Source: Petrimonas sp. IBARAKI (GTDB lineage: Bacteria > Bacteroidota > Bacteroidia > Bacteroidales > Dysgonomonadaceae). Taken from it: DNA of 64,000 nucleotides. Position numbers and translations under genes: made by a program. The DNA lies in assembly GCA_002356435.2 (NCBI GenBank), contig AP018040.2, forward strand, positions 434,001-498,000. Direction: 5' to 3'. Positions within the stretch are counted from its first letter, which is position 1. Every line of letters begins with the position of its first letter. The notes beneath the pieces were generated by a model that worked only from the letters and a program-made list of their open reading frames with translations, did no database searches and was not told the DNA's origin. This document shows, in pieces, positions 33,589-42,691 of this stretch.

Positions 33589-36500
33589 TTAGAATGTAAC
33601 ATTTACTACAACAGAATAAGACTTTTGGGTAGGATAGGCATATCCTGTTTCAGCAGAAATTTCCGGGTCATAAAACTTGTTTACTTTAGAGAACGTAAGT
33701 ACATTCGTTCCTGTTAAGGATACTTTCAGGGACGAAATTGACTTGCTATTTTTCAAAAAGTCTTTAAAGTCATACCCTACCTGTATTGTCTTAAGCCTTA
33801 AATAGGCTGCGTTGTGGTACCAGAAATCGGATGAAACCGTGTAGTTTTGACCGGCGTTCAGGTTCTGATAGGTCGATAAACGGGGGAAAAGGGCATCTTT
33901 GTTGTCCGGCCTCCATGAATCGAGTTGAAATGCATAGGTCAGGTACTCCGAATTCGTAGCTCTCATAAACTCGGACAACTGTTTATACCTAGTTCCTGTT
34001 CCCTGTAATAATCCAAACAGAAAGAAATTCTTGTACTCCAAATTAAAGTCGAACCCGTAAGAAAATGACGGGAAGGTGGGTTTTCCGATGCGCTGGAAGT
34101 CTTCACCGTCAATTTTTCCATCGCCGTTCAAATCCGCGAAAAACAGGTCTCCGGGTTTCAAGGCATTCGCGGTTTCGCGTCTTGGATTGTTGATGATCTC
34201 ATCGATTGTCTGATACATCCCGTTTGTTTTGTAAGCACTACCGTAGTAGTTCTTCACATGTGTCACCCGTGAATTCGGATTCATTAAACTCGACAGGGAT
34301 TCATCTTCTTTTTTCTCCCACAACTCATCATAGCTGGTGAAGTTGACTCCCAAGTCGTACGTGAAATCCTGAATTTTGTCTTTCCAGCGGATGTTGGCTT
34401 CCAGCCCGGCTCTTCTGTGGGCGCTTTCACTTTTAACAAAAGGAAGACTTTTACCCAGCGGGGTTGTGTAGCGGTTCTGCGGTGCAATCAAGTATCCTTT
34501 TGTTCTGTAGTAATAATAATCAATAGATGCAAAAAGTCTGTCATCCAGGAAAGATAGGTCGGCGCCAACGTCAAACACCTGTCTCGTGTACCAGCTTAAG
34601 TCGTTGGATACGAGCGGCCCTTCCCAGAAGCCAGTGGTGAACTTTCCGTCAATGATTGTCGACTGTGCTTCCATATTGTATACCGGCAGGTATCCGAACC
34701 TTACGCCGTCTTCCAGCCCTACAATACCGTACGAAGCCCTGAACTTAAGGAAGTTTATCAAATTGTCTTCCCTGAGCTTATCCATGAATGATTCTTCCGA
34801 AACTACCCAGGCGAGTGCTCCTGAAGGGAAGAAACCGGTTCTCTTTCCCGAAGGAAAGTTGTCGGACTGGTCAACCCTGAAGTTTCCTTCAAACATATAA
34901 CGTCTGTTCCAGTCGTATTTCACACGCCCAACATATCCCAAGCGCGCTCTCTCTTCAGCCGATCCTGAGTTTTTTTGAGTCGAAGCGTCCCCTGCAAACA
35001 GTTGGTCGAACTGGGATGACAGGTAACGTTCCCGTTGTGCCCAGAAGTTTTCACTGTAGGCCTTGAAGAAGCTGTATACACCCTGCAACTCAAAATTGTG
35101 CAAATCCACGGTTTTTTTGTACTGGACATTGACGTCAAACGAAGTGTCGATTCCTCTTGAATTTGACATTCTGAGGTAGTTGCTCGTGTAAGGGACGGCT
35201 TGGCCATCGGGTTGATATTGAGGAGCTTTAGATTGAAATATTTTTTGGTTCCAATCTCCATAGCGTACATTACCCAACACGCCGAATCGTAATCCTTGTA
35301 CAGTGGGAACATCCCAGTTGGCGTAAATTTGTGTGTTGAGGTATTTGTCATTTTCATTATTGTATCCGGCACGTTTGTCCAGGATTACCAGGGGGTGTAT
35401 GGAAATTGACGTGTAGGTCCCGTCGGGATTGAACGCCGCATAGTTTGGCTTCACGTTTTGCAACTGCGACCACACACTGTAATCCCCCCAAACGGTCGGA
35501 TTTCTTCTTTCTAATGCAGCATCAATATTAACGCCTACCTCCAGGCCAATTTCTTTGAAGGTAGTGGAGACATTACTGCGAAGGTTCAACCGGTCGTATT
35601 TGTTGTTGTGAGATTCTTTAAAAAGCGAGTTTTGTTTCAGGTAACCGATGGCAGTGTAAAAATTGATACCGTTGGAGCTGACTCCCGATAAGGAAAGGTT
35701 GTGCCTATTGCCAAATGCATATTTGTTCAAAGCCAATCCCATCCAATCCGTATTTGCTGTAATGCTTCCGTAAGGATCGGAGTTTTCCCGAATCTTCCTT
35801 ATGTCTTCTTCAGTATAAGGCAGCGAAGTTCTTCCGTCGTACTCTGCAGCTTGGTTTACGGCTAACACATAATCCAGTGAGTTCAATTTTTCGGGAAGAA
35901 CAACGGGTCTGCTGAAATCAAATCCACCGCTATACTGAATGGAGATTTTTTCTTGTTTTCCTCTTTTGGTCTGAACAAGCACAATCCCATCGCCAGCCCT
36001 TGACCCGTAAACGGCAGTTGCACTTGCGTCTTTCAAAATACTCAATTTTTCAATGTCCGATGAGTTGAGTGAGTTAAAGTCATTTTCGCTTCGAATAACG
36101 CCATCAATAACGTATAAAGGTGTTTTACCTCCGCGAATGGATAAACGCGGCTTAGAACCGGGTGCGCCACCGCCCGCCTCAATTACCAACCCGGGGGTAC
36201 GTCCCTGTAGGGCTGATGCAGTGTTCGTAAAGGGCAGATCTTCTATCTTATCTGTTTTTAACGAAGTTACGGCACCAACAGCCATACGGGTTGACGTTGT
36301 TCCGTATCCCACCACTACTACCTCATCCAGAAGTTCGGTGTCGGAAACCATTAAGACATTTATAGTCGAACGTCCATTCACCGCTACGGTTTGCGGTTTC
36401 ATGCCTACGTAACTGAACACCAGTTTCCCGTTTGAAGGTACGTTATTCAGAACGTAGTTCCCGTCAATATCGGTAGTGGTACCGGTGGTAGCATTACCTT

Positions 36501-36654
36501 CCACGATAATAGTCGCTCCAATCACTTCAAGCCCGGCATCGTCTTTCACGTTGCCGTTAACTGTAATGGTTTGAGCAAACATTCCCAAGGATATTGTCCA
36601 CAGCATGGCAAACAACAGGCCTTTCCATTTAGTAATTGAATGTCTTTTTTTCAT
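33589..36654 (-). CDS. SusC/RagA TonB-dependent outer-membrane transporter (pair 1)
   Basis: 1021 residues. After a signal peptide (ending GMFAQ) comes a carboxypeptidase-regulatory-like domain (about 30-105), the TonB-box-like DEVVVVGYGT (110-119), the plug (SALQGRTPGLVIEAGGG; LYVIDGVI; IEKLSILKDASATAVYGSRAGDGIVLVQTKRG) and a beta-barrel ending in SYSVVVNVTF. There is no N-terminal STN domain, so signalling to an anti-sigma factor is not expected. The first 119 residues are about 87% identical to those of the second SusC, after which the two diverge sharply. A predicted FucR-controlled promoter lies about 250 bases upstream. Confidence 0.96.
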   Translation of the reverse strand: MKKRHSITKWKGLLFAMLWTISLGMFAQTITVNGNVKDDAGLEVIGATIIVEGNATTGTTTDIDGNYVLNNVPSNGKLVFSYVGMKPQTVAVNGRSTINVLMVSDTELLDEVVVVGYGTTSTRMAVGAVTSLKTDKIEDLPFTNTASALQGRTPGLVIEAGGGAPGSKPRLSIRGGKTPLYVIDGVIRSENDFNSLNSSDIEKLSILKDASATAVYGSRAGDGIVLVQTKRGKQEKISIQYSGGFDFSRPVVLPEKLNSLDYVLAVNQAAEYDGRTSLPYTEEDIRKIRENSDPYGSITANTDWMGLALNKYAFGNRHNLSLSGVSSNGINFYTAIGYLKQNSLFKESHNNKYDRLNLRSNVSTTFKEIGLEVGVNIDAALERRNPTVWGDYSVWSQLQNVKPNYAAFNPDGTYTSISIHPLVILDKRAGYNNENDKYLNTQIYANWDVPTVQGLRFGVLGNVRYGDWNQKIFQSKAPQYQPDGQAVPYTSNYLRMSNSRGIDTSFDVNVQYKKTVDLHNFELQGVYSFFKAYSENFWAQRERYLSSQFDQLFAGDASTQKNSGSAEERARLGYVGRVKYDWNRRYMFEGNFRVDQSDNFPSGKRTGFFPSGALAWVVSEESFMDKLREDNLINFLKFRASYGIVGLEDGVRFGYLPVYNMEAQSTIIDGKFTTGFWEGPLVSNDLSWYTRQVFDVGADLSFLDDRLFASIDYYYYRTKGYLIAPQNRYTTPLGKSLPFVKSESAHRRAGLEANIRWKDKIQDFTYDLGVNFTSYDELWEKKEDESLSSLMNPNSRVTHVKNYYGSAYKTNGMYQTIDEIINNPRRETANALKPGDLFFADLNGDGKIDGEDFQRIGKPTFPSFSYGFDFNLEYKNFFLFGLLQGTGTRYKQLSEFMRATNSEYLTYAFQLDSWRPDNKDALFPRLSTYQNLNAGQNYTVSSDFWYHNAAYLRLKTIQVGYDFKDFLKNSKSISSLKVSLTGTNVLTFSKVNKFYDPEISAETGYAYPTQKSYSVVVNVTF

Positions 36655-36905
36655 TCTGTTCTCATTTTAAAAATTAATACACATTTCATTAGTCTCATTT
36701 GGTTGATTCGATATCATTTAAGCAATCTGGTCGTTGTACATAGTATTTCCTGTCAGACAGTAAAGCGGATACATGTTAGTTGTATGTGTGCAATAGTTCA
36801 AAAAATAGCAACCTTACCCTATACGTGCAAGACTGTGAATCAAATCGTAATAGAATTTTTAATCAGAAAATTTTGGGTGTCATCCTGAACTGTACTGTGA
36901 CGACG
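36655..36905 (-). other. Long predicted 5' leader of the first susC
   Basis: If transcription starts just below the -7 element at 36906, the susC mRNA has a leader of about 245 bases. The 20 bases next to the ATG match those before the second susC; the remainder shows no ORF and no strong hairpin by eye. Leaders of PUL transcripts in Bacteroides can be targets of small RNAs; none is visible here. Confidence 0.45.
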
Positions 36906-36961
36906 CAAAGATATATTGTTTTTTGGGATATATTAGTAAAAAAAATATGTTTTAAAACATA
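36906..36961 (-). promoter_or_regulatory. Predicted FucR-controlled promoter of the first susC/D operon
   Basis: On the minus strand a -7 TATCTTTG (36906-36913) is preceded, 40 bases upstream, by the palindrome TATGTT-TTAA-AACATA (36946-36961). No -33 TTG is present at the normal spacing. The same palindrome and spacing occur before fucR and before GH109, the basis for calling it a FucR site. Binding is inferred, not shown. Confidence 0.6.
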
Positions 36962-37673
36962 AATAAAATTAAATTTTATCTTGTGGGCTCTTTTTAATTA
37001 AATACAATGGGGTGGTTAATTTGATTATTAAAAATATTTACTAAATATCGGCTAATTCTTCACGGTCAATTACTTCCCTACTTTTCAAACACATTCTGTT
37101 CCTATTGAATTCCGTTAACGCGGCGAAAAATAATTTGCTTTCCGTTGTTGATTGATTTTTTAAAAAGAACGTTTTCAAATTATAAAAAAATGAAATGCTT
37201 TACCGGTGTCTTTTCCCAAAACCGTAAAATATTCTTAATTTTACAAAAACAGATCTTTTAACTCAAATGACACACTATTTTTTTACCGTGATGCCCCTGT
37301 TCGTAGTTTTCTTTTGGTTGATTCTCTTTTTGCCATTTTCCAGGATATCGCCTGCAGCGGCGGTAAAGAGCAGGTTACTACCCTCTTCCTTGCCCAAGCC
37401 TGACAGGAAGAATAGAATCAAGGCTACTACAGATAGTGCGCGTGTTGATGCTTCATTGATCTAACGGCGGGAGCCGTTCAATGACAGTAAAAGTAGTGTT
37501 GATCGGCCGGAGTTTTATTCCAAAAAAATGGACAAAACCAACAAAAAAATGGACAAAAAAGACAGGCTAACCGAAACCTTCGGTCACCGGTTTAATAAAA
37601 AAAGAGCTGTCTCAAGATAAAATTTAACCTCCTGAGAAATGAATATTGGGATATGTTCTCAGATAGGTATCCG
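36962..37673. other. Gene-free stretch of about 700 bases between the two SusC/D operons
   Basis: AT-rich DNA with no convincing gene. It contains a 17-base direct repeat CAAAAAAATGGACAAAA at 37521-37537 and 37542-37558, and short hairpins near 37461 and 37572. A 65-codon open frame (37267-37464, plus strand) begins with a hydrophobic stretch but has no recognisable family and is not called. The region may be the scar of a lost gene or insertion. Confidence 0.5.
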
Positions 37674-37713
37674 AATAAAAAGAGGGTGAAATCACATTGT
37701 GATACACCCTCTT
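37674..37713 (-). terminator. Terminator of the second susC/D operon
   Basis: AAGAGGGTG and CACCCTCTT form a 9-bp stem that continues inside with ATCACA/TGTGAT after one mismatch. On the minus strand it is followed by TTTTATT. It lies 23 bases past the SusD stop. Confidence 0.8.
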
Positions 37714-37735
37714 AAACAATATAAAAAATAGAGAA

Positions 37736-39346
37736 TTAATAACCGGGATTCTGTTTCAATTCCGGGTTTTTGTCGAGAGCACCTTGCGGTATTGGTAAAT
37801 ACTTATTGTGTATCTTGAATTCGCGGTCTTCTACTTTTGAAGTACCGGTAACGACAGCTCGTTTGAATGGGTCGGGCTCCTGGTAGTTTATAGTGCCGGC
37901 TACCCTCGTTAACGGACCGTTCAGTACGGTTTCAGCCACCATTTTACCGTTGGCATCTTTCCAGCGGAGGATATCCGCTCTGCGAATACCTTCACCGGCC
38001 AGTTCAACGCCACGTTCGCGACGGATGAGTTCGCGTAGGGTTTCTTTTGTCCCGTATTTAGCCTTGTTCACTTCGGGCATTCCTGCTCGGTTACGAACCT
38101 GGTTGAGCAGGGTATAAACTGTTTCAGACGGACCGTTTAACTCATTTTCTGCTTCCGCATAAGACAGCAGTACTTCGGCATAGCGAAAAAGGATTACGCT
38201 GACATCGGTACTCCACATATTGTCATACTGCGATTTCGGAGCAAGATACTTTGCCCAGGTCAATGCCGTTTTGGAGGCGTTATTTGCGTCATCGGGGTCA
38301 TTGGGGTTTTTATTGCCGCCAATGGTCTTATCCAGCGTGTTTATAATACCGCCTTGCCAATCCATACCCGGGTAGAGAACAGTCATGGCCATACGCGGAT
38401 CACGGTTGGCAAACGGGTGTTTGGGATCGTATCCGCTGCCGGACTCGTCCTTGGTAAGCCCGTTACTCATTTCATAAGTGTCGACAAGGTTCTGAGTGGG
38501 AACCATTGACGACCAGCCTCCATCGGCGTTGTTGTACATGGCACCGATTACCCATTGTGAGTAGAGGCTTTTATCCCGCTGATAAGAAGCGATGATTTCT
38601 TTTGAGCCTTTCCCGGCAACGGTGAAAACATGAGCGTAGTTTTCGTCCAGTTCATATTGGCCTAAAGCAACGATGGCTTTGGCCGCGTCAATCGTTCGCT
38701 GATAGTCACCGTAATACAGTGCCGAACGCATCTTTAGCGCTAATGCGGTACCTTTGGCAATGGTGCCGCTTGAGGCCGGTTTGTCGCTTAATAATGGAAT
38801 AGCCGCATCAATTTCGTCGAAGACATATTTTTTCACTTCTTCTTCCGACTTGCGGGGTACTTTCGCTTCATCGGCCGTTGCGTATGAGTCGATGATGGGG
38901 AAACCGCCATAGAGCCTGTTTCTCTCGTAATACTGATAGGCCCGGATTGTTTTTACCTGCCCGATCATATCGTTCTTTACTTTTTCATCGGCAAATTGAA
39001 TCGGCTCTATATTTGTCAGGAAGTCATTGCAGCGGCGAATGGTAGTGAAGCGATAAAAATCAGCCACCGCATTGCTGGCGGTCATACCGCCGTTTCCTAT
39101 GTTTCTCCATCCTTCGTGGATGTGGAAGTTATATCCGAAATCGGAAGCACAATCCCAGTAAAGGAGATTTTCGTCGCTAAACCATCCGTCGTAGCACCCG
39201 ATCAAAAATTTCTGGGCGTCCGCTTCGGTTTTCCAGGTCGTACTCGGTGACAAGGCATCGTACGGCGCGGTATCTAAAAAACCTTCGCAAGATGTTGCTC
39301 CGGCCAGTGCCGCAACAGCTAGCATATAGATTACTATTTTTTTCAT
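37736..39346 (-). CDS. SusD/RagB family glycan-binding lipoprotein (pair 2)
   Basis: 536 residues: signal peptide and lipobox AGATSC (Cys20), then EGFLDTAPYDALSPSTTW. Family blocks are IRAYQYYERNRLYGGFPII near 130-148, KGTALALKMRSALYYGDY near 205, LFRYAEVLLSYAEAENELNG near 385-404, RRERGVELAGEGIRRADILRW near 440-460, and a final KYLPIPQGALDKNPELKQNPGY. It should pair with the SusC directly upstream (35-base gap). It is clearly different from the first SusD, so the two pairs probably take different glycans. Confidence 0.95.
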   Translation of the reverse strand: MKKIVIYMLAVAALAGATSCEGFLDTAPYDALSPSTTWKTEADAQKFLIGCYDGWFSDENLLYWDCASDFGYNFHIHEGWRNIGNGGMTASNAVADFYRFTTIRRCNDFLTNIEPIQFADEKVKNDMIGQVKTIRAYQYYERNRLYGGFPIIDSYATADEAKVPRKSEEEVKKYVFDEIDAAIPLLSDKPASSGTIAKGTALALKMRSALYYGDYQRTIDAAKAIVALGQYELDENYAHVFTVAGKGSKEIIASYQRDKSLYSQWVIGAMYNNADGGWSSMVPTQNLVDTYEMSNGLTKDESGSGYDPKHPFANRDPRMAMTVLYPGMDWQGGIINTLDKTIGGNKNPNDPDDANNASKTALTWAKYLAPKSQYDNMWSTDVSVILFRYAEVLLSYAEAENELNGPSETVYTLLNQVRNRAGMPEVNKAKYGTKETLRELIRRERGVELAGEGIRRADILRWKDANGKMVAETVLNGPLTRVAGTINYQEPDPFKRAVVTGTSKVEDREFKIHNKYLPIPQGALDKNPELKQNPGY

Positions 39347-39381
39347 ATTTTATTTTTTCGTTTTTAAATGGGTCATACATA

Positions 39382-42300
39382 TTAAAAAGAGATGCTTACG
39401 CCAAGAGCATGGGTTTGCGTGAGAGGAAAGCTCGATGCACGTTCGCTCGAGATTTCCGGATCAACATTAACCAGCATGTTGTGGAGCGTGAAAAGATTTT
39501 CCGACGAAAAATAAACACGCATATTCTCAATGCCTATGGGGTTTACAACGCCTTTAGGCAATGTGTAACCGATTTGCAGGTTTTTCATACGTACGTAGCT
39601 GGCGTTCTGGATCCAGAATGATGACATTACTTGCGATGAAATGCTGGGCGACGTGTTTGAATAGGCAATGCGCGGCATTTTAGCATTTTTGTTTTCGGGA
39701 GTCCAGGCGTTTAACCATGCTGTTGCGGGATGTGAATCATCACCGTCGAAAAAACCGGTTACTTCCTGGTTGATCATGCGGTAAACACCGGCTGCACCCG
39801 TGAATATCATGGAAAGATCAAAATTCTTATAACCTGCCGTAAGGTTCAGCCCGAACGTTACGGACGGGTCTTTGGAACCGATAAGGGTACGGTCATCAGC
39901 GTTCATTTTCCCGTCGTTGTTTGTATCCTGATAAATGAGGTCTCCTCCTTTGAATTTCCGGTTTCCGAACGGATAGCCTGCCTGAGTGGAATACTTGTCC
40001 ATCCATGCCTGGGCAGCCTGGTCTGAATCAAAGAATCCGTCGGCTTTATAGGCGTAGTATGAATTGAGGCGTTCGCCTACTATACGTCGGATATTGCCAT
40101 TGTTGGGATCATTCATCTGTTGCACTCCTCCTAAATCAAGGATCTCGTTGCGGTTGTACGCAGCATTACCGGTTGCTCCAAACGACCAGTCGCCCCACTT
40201 ATTGGTGTAGCTCAGCATCACCTCAATTCCCCGGTTCACCATAGAGCCTACATTGTCTTTGTATGCATCCAGCGCAAATTCATTAGGAACGGGTACATCC
40301 ATAATAATTCCGTTGGTTTTTCTGTCGTAATAATCAACCGTCAGGTTTATCTTGTTATTAAGGGTTGCATCTAATCCTACGCCCCAGGTGCGAGCTTTTT
40401 CCCAGGTGATGGTGGGCAATTTATACCCTTTCTGGTAATATCCCGATTGCAGCGAACCTCCCAGTAAATATTTTGCATCCAGGTTGTAGGTGTTCATCCA
40501 CGGATAATAATCATCCAGAGCATCCTGATTACCCAGTAACCCCCAAGACGCACGAATCTTAAGGTTGTCCAGCCATCCTTGCGTACCTTCCATGAAGGAT
40601 TCCTCGCTCAGGCGCCAGGCTCCGGAGAAAGATGGGAAATATCCCCAACGGTAATCCGGGGCAAAACGTGAAGAGGCATCGGCGCGGACATTAGCTTCGA
40701 GTAAATATTTACCGGCAAAGTCGTAATTGACGCGGCCAAACCACGAGAGCATAGCCAGCTCTCGGGAATTACCCCAGTTTTTTTGTGATGCGGCGTCTCC
40801 GGCATCCATGTCTGTAAGGTCGTTGGAAGGGAATTTTTCGCGGTAAGCCCTGCTGTATGAGTAGTTGTATTTTTCAGTGTGCCAACCACCCATGGCTTTC
40901 AGGCTGTGTAATCCGAACTGTTTGTCGTAATTTAGAATAGCGTCAAAAGTGGTGCGGTTCCAGTTATAATAGCGTTCATCCAAATGGTTGGGCTCGGTTT
41001 CTTTGTTGGGGTTATAGCGAATGTATTTTTGGAAATAACGACTATGTCGCGAATTGCTCACGTGCGAAAGAGTACCTGTGGCAGTTAAACCATCCACAAT
41101 TTTATAGTCGGCCCCCAGTGTACCGGTGAAGTTCTGGTTCAGCCGTTCAACGGTCTGTTTGGCATCAAGCCAGGCTATGGGGTTTCCGTCGGAAATCGTT
41201 CCGTAGGTTCCGTCGGGATTGCGGTTCACAATCCACGGGGCAATACGGTTTAGCTGACGGATAATCTGATCGGAACTCCCACCTTCGTTCGAAGAACTTC
41301 CACCTGCGTATGATGAAACGGGATCGGCATAGTCATTTTTAATGTAAGCCAGATTCAACCGTACCCCCAGGCGAGAGTTGACCTGCATATCCATATTGGT
41401 ACGCCCGTTGAACTGTTGCCTTTGGGCGTTGGGCAAAATTCCCTTTTGGTCGAGATAACCCACCGATGCCAAATATTTAACATCGTCCGTCCCTCCGCCT
41501 ATATTAACGTTGTGCGAGTGTTGCAGCCCGGTGCGATAAGCCTCGTCATACCAGTCGGTATTCGGATAAGCCGGATCTGTGCCGTCTTTGAATTTTTGGA
41601 TGGCTTCGGCTGAGAAACGGGGTTGTAGCCCGGCTTCTTCCATGGCTTTGTTGTAGAGGCGTGCATAGTCGTAAGAATCGATGCGTTTGATCATTTCGGT
41701 GGGATACTGCAAACCCATATATCCGTTATAGGTGATACGTGGTTTCCCTGTCTTGCCCCGTTTGGTGGTAATAAGAATAACCCCGTTTGAGGCTTTGGAC
41801 CCATAAATGGCTGCGGACGCGGCATCTTTCAATACGGAGATACTTTCGATGTCGTTGGGGTCGACCGAGTTCATGGTACCCGTTTCGATTCCGTCCACTA
41901 GTATGTACGGATCGGCTTTGTTTAAGGTCCCCACGCCACGTACCCGAATGGTCGCTTCGTCTTGTCCCGGACGTCCTTGTCCCGATGTAACCATAACACC
42001 TGGCATCAGCCCCTGTAGAGCTGAGGATACGTTTGGGACAGGCCGGCTTTCCAGTACTTTATTGTCGATTTGTGCCACCGACCCCGTAAGGTTTACTTTT
42101 CGTTGTGTGCCAAAACCCACAACCACCACTTCTTCCAATAACTCCGTATCCGATGCCATAGTAATATCGATACGGGAACGTCCGTTAACCGCAACGGTTT
42201 GCGATTTCATCCCTACATAACTGAACACCAGATTGCCGTTAGAAGGTACGTTATTCAGAACGTAGTTTCCGTCAATATCGGTAGTGGTGCCCAAGGTAGC

Positions 42301-42462
42301 ATTACCTTCCACGATAATTGTTGCTCCGATTACCTCAAGTCCGGTATCGTCTTTCACGTTACCACTAACGGTAATGTTTTGAGCAAACATTCCTAGGGAT
42401 ATTGTCCACAGCATGGCGAACAACAGGCCCTTCCATTTACTAGTTGAATGTCTTTCTTTCAT
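39382..42462 (-). CDS. SusC/RagA TonB-dependent outer-membrane transporter (pair 2)
   Basis: 1026 residues: signal peptide ending GMFAQ, carboxypeptidase-regulatory-like domain (30-105), TonB-box-like EEVVVVGFGT (110-119), plug (SALQGLMPGVMVTSGQG; ATIRVRGVGTLNK; DPYILVDGI; IESISVLKDAASAAIYGSKASNGVILITTKRG) and a barrel ending QTHALGVSISF. The plug and barrel match the commonest SusC type and differ from pair 1, although the N-terminal 119 residues are nearly the same. No clear -7 element was found between its start and the upstream GH109 terminator. No FucR-like palindrome precedes it. Confidence 0.96.
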   Translation of the reverse strand: MKERHSTSKWKGLLFAMLWTISLGMFAQNITVSGNVKDDTGLEVIGATIIVEGNATLGTTTDIDGNYVLNNVPSNGNLVFSYVGMKSQTVAVNGRSRIDITMASDTELLEEVVVVGFGTQRKVNLTGSVAQIDNKVLESRPVPNVSSALQGLMPGVMVTSGQGRPGQDEATIRVRGVGTLNKADPYILVDGIETGTMNSVDPNDIESISVLKDAASAAIYGSKASNGVILITTKRGKTGKPRITYNGYMGLQYPTEMIKRIDSYDYARLYNKAMEEAGLQPRFSAEAIQKFKDGTDPAYPNTDWYDEAYRTGLQHSHNVNIGGGTDDVKYLASVGYLDQKGILPNAQRQQFNGRTNMDMQVNSRLGVRLNLAYIKNDYADPVSSYAGGSSSNEGGSSDQIIRQLNRIAPWIVNRNPDGTYGTISDGNPIAWLDAKQTVERLNQNFTGTLGADYKIVDGLTATGTLSHVSNSRHSRYFQKYIRYNPNKETEPNHLDERYYNWNRTTFDAILNYDKQFGLHSLKAMGGWHTEKYNYSYSRAYREKFPSNDLTDMDAGDAASQKNWGNSRELAMLSWFGRVNYDFAGKYLLEANVRADASSRFAPDYRWGYFPSFSGAWRLSEESFMEGTQGWLDNLKIRASWGLLGNQDALDDYYPWMNTYNLDAKYLLGGSLQSGYYQKGYKLPTITWEKARTWGVGLDATLNNKINLTVDYYDRKTNGIIMDVPVPNEFALDAYKDNVGSMVNRGIEVMLSYTNKWGDWSFGATGNAAYNRNEILDLGGVQQMNDPNNGNIRRIVGERLNSYYAYKADGFFDSDQAAQAWMDKYSTQAGYPFGNRKFKGGDLIYQDTNNDGKMNADDRTLIGSKDPSVTFGLNLTAGYKNFDLSMIFTGAAGVYRMINQEVTGFFDGDDSHPATAWLNAWTPENKNAKMPRIAYSNTSPSISSQVMSSFWIQNASYVRMKNLQIGYTLPKGVVNPIGIENMRVYFSSENLFTLHNMLVNVDPEISSERASSFPLTQTHALGVSISF

Positions 42463-42529
42463 TCTGTTCTCATTTTTAAATTAATACTCATAATTGTACA
42501 ATCCTTAGGGTTATAAGATTGTTTGTGGC

Positions 42530-42576
42530 AAAAAGCCGGTTATGCCGTTCTGTCCTTTTCAGGAAGCGGCATAACC
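42530..42576 (-). terminator. Terminator after the GH109 gene
   Basis: GGTTATGCCG and CGGCATAACC form a 10-bp stem, extended inside by TTC.../...GAA pairing. On the minus strand it is followed by GGCTTTTTG. It separates GH109 from the second susC. Confidence 0.8.
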
Positions 42577-42691
42577 ATTAGGCCAAACATTGTTCAAATG
42601 TTTAGTGAATAAATTGGTGGGGTTGAAATCAATAATTGTGGCCTTCTTGTCTTTTTTCTAACAGCAAAGAGCGGTTAAGGGGAGAAAAGGA

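Noticed and set aside
37267-37464. A 65-codon open frame in the gap between the SusC/D operons
   Set aside because: Short, no family resemblance, ordinary for AT-rich non-coding DNA despite a hydrophobic N-terminus.
37601-37640. Possible insertion-sequence end (GAGCTGTCTCAAG)
   Set aside because: Reminiscent of some IS termini, but no transposase and no matching inverted end were found nearby.
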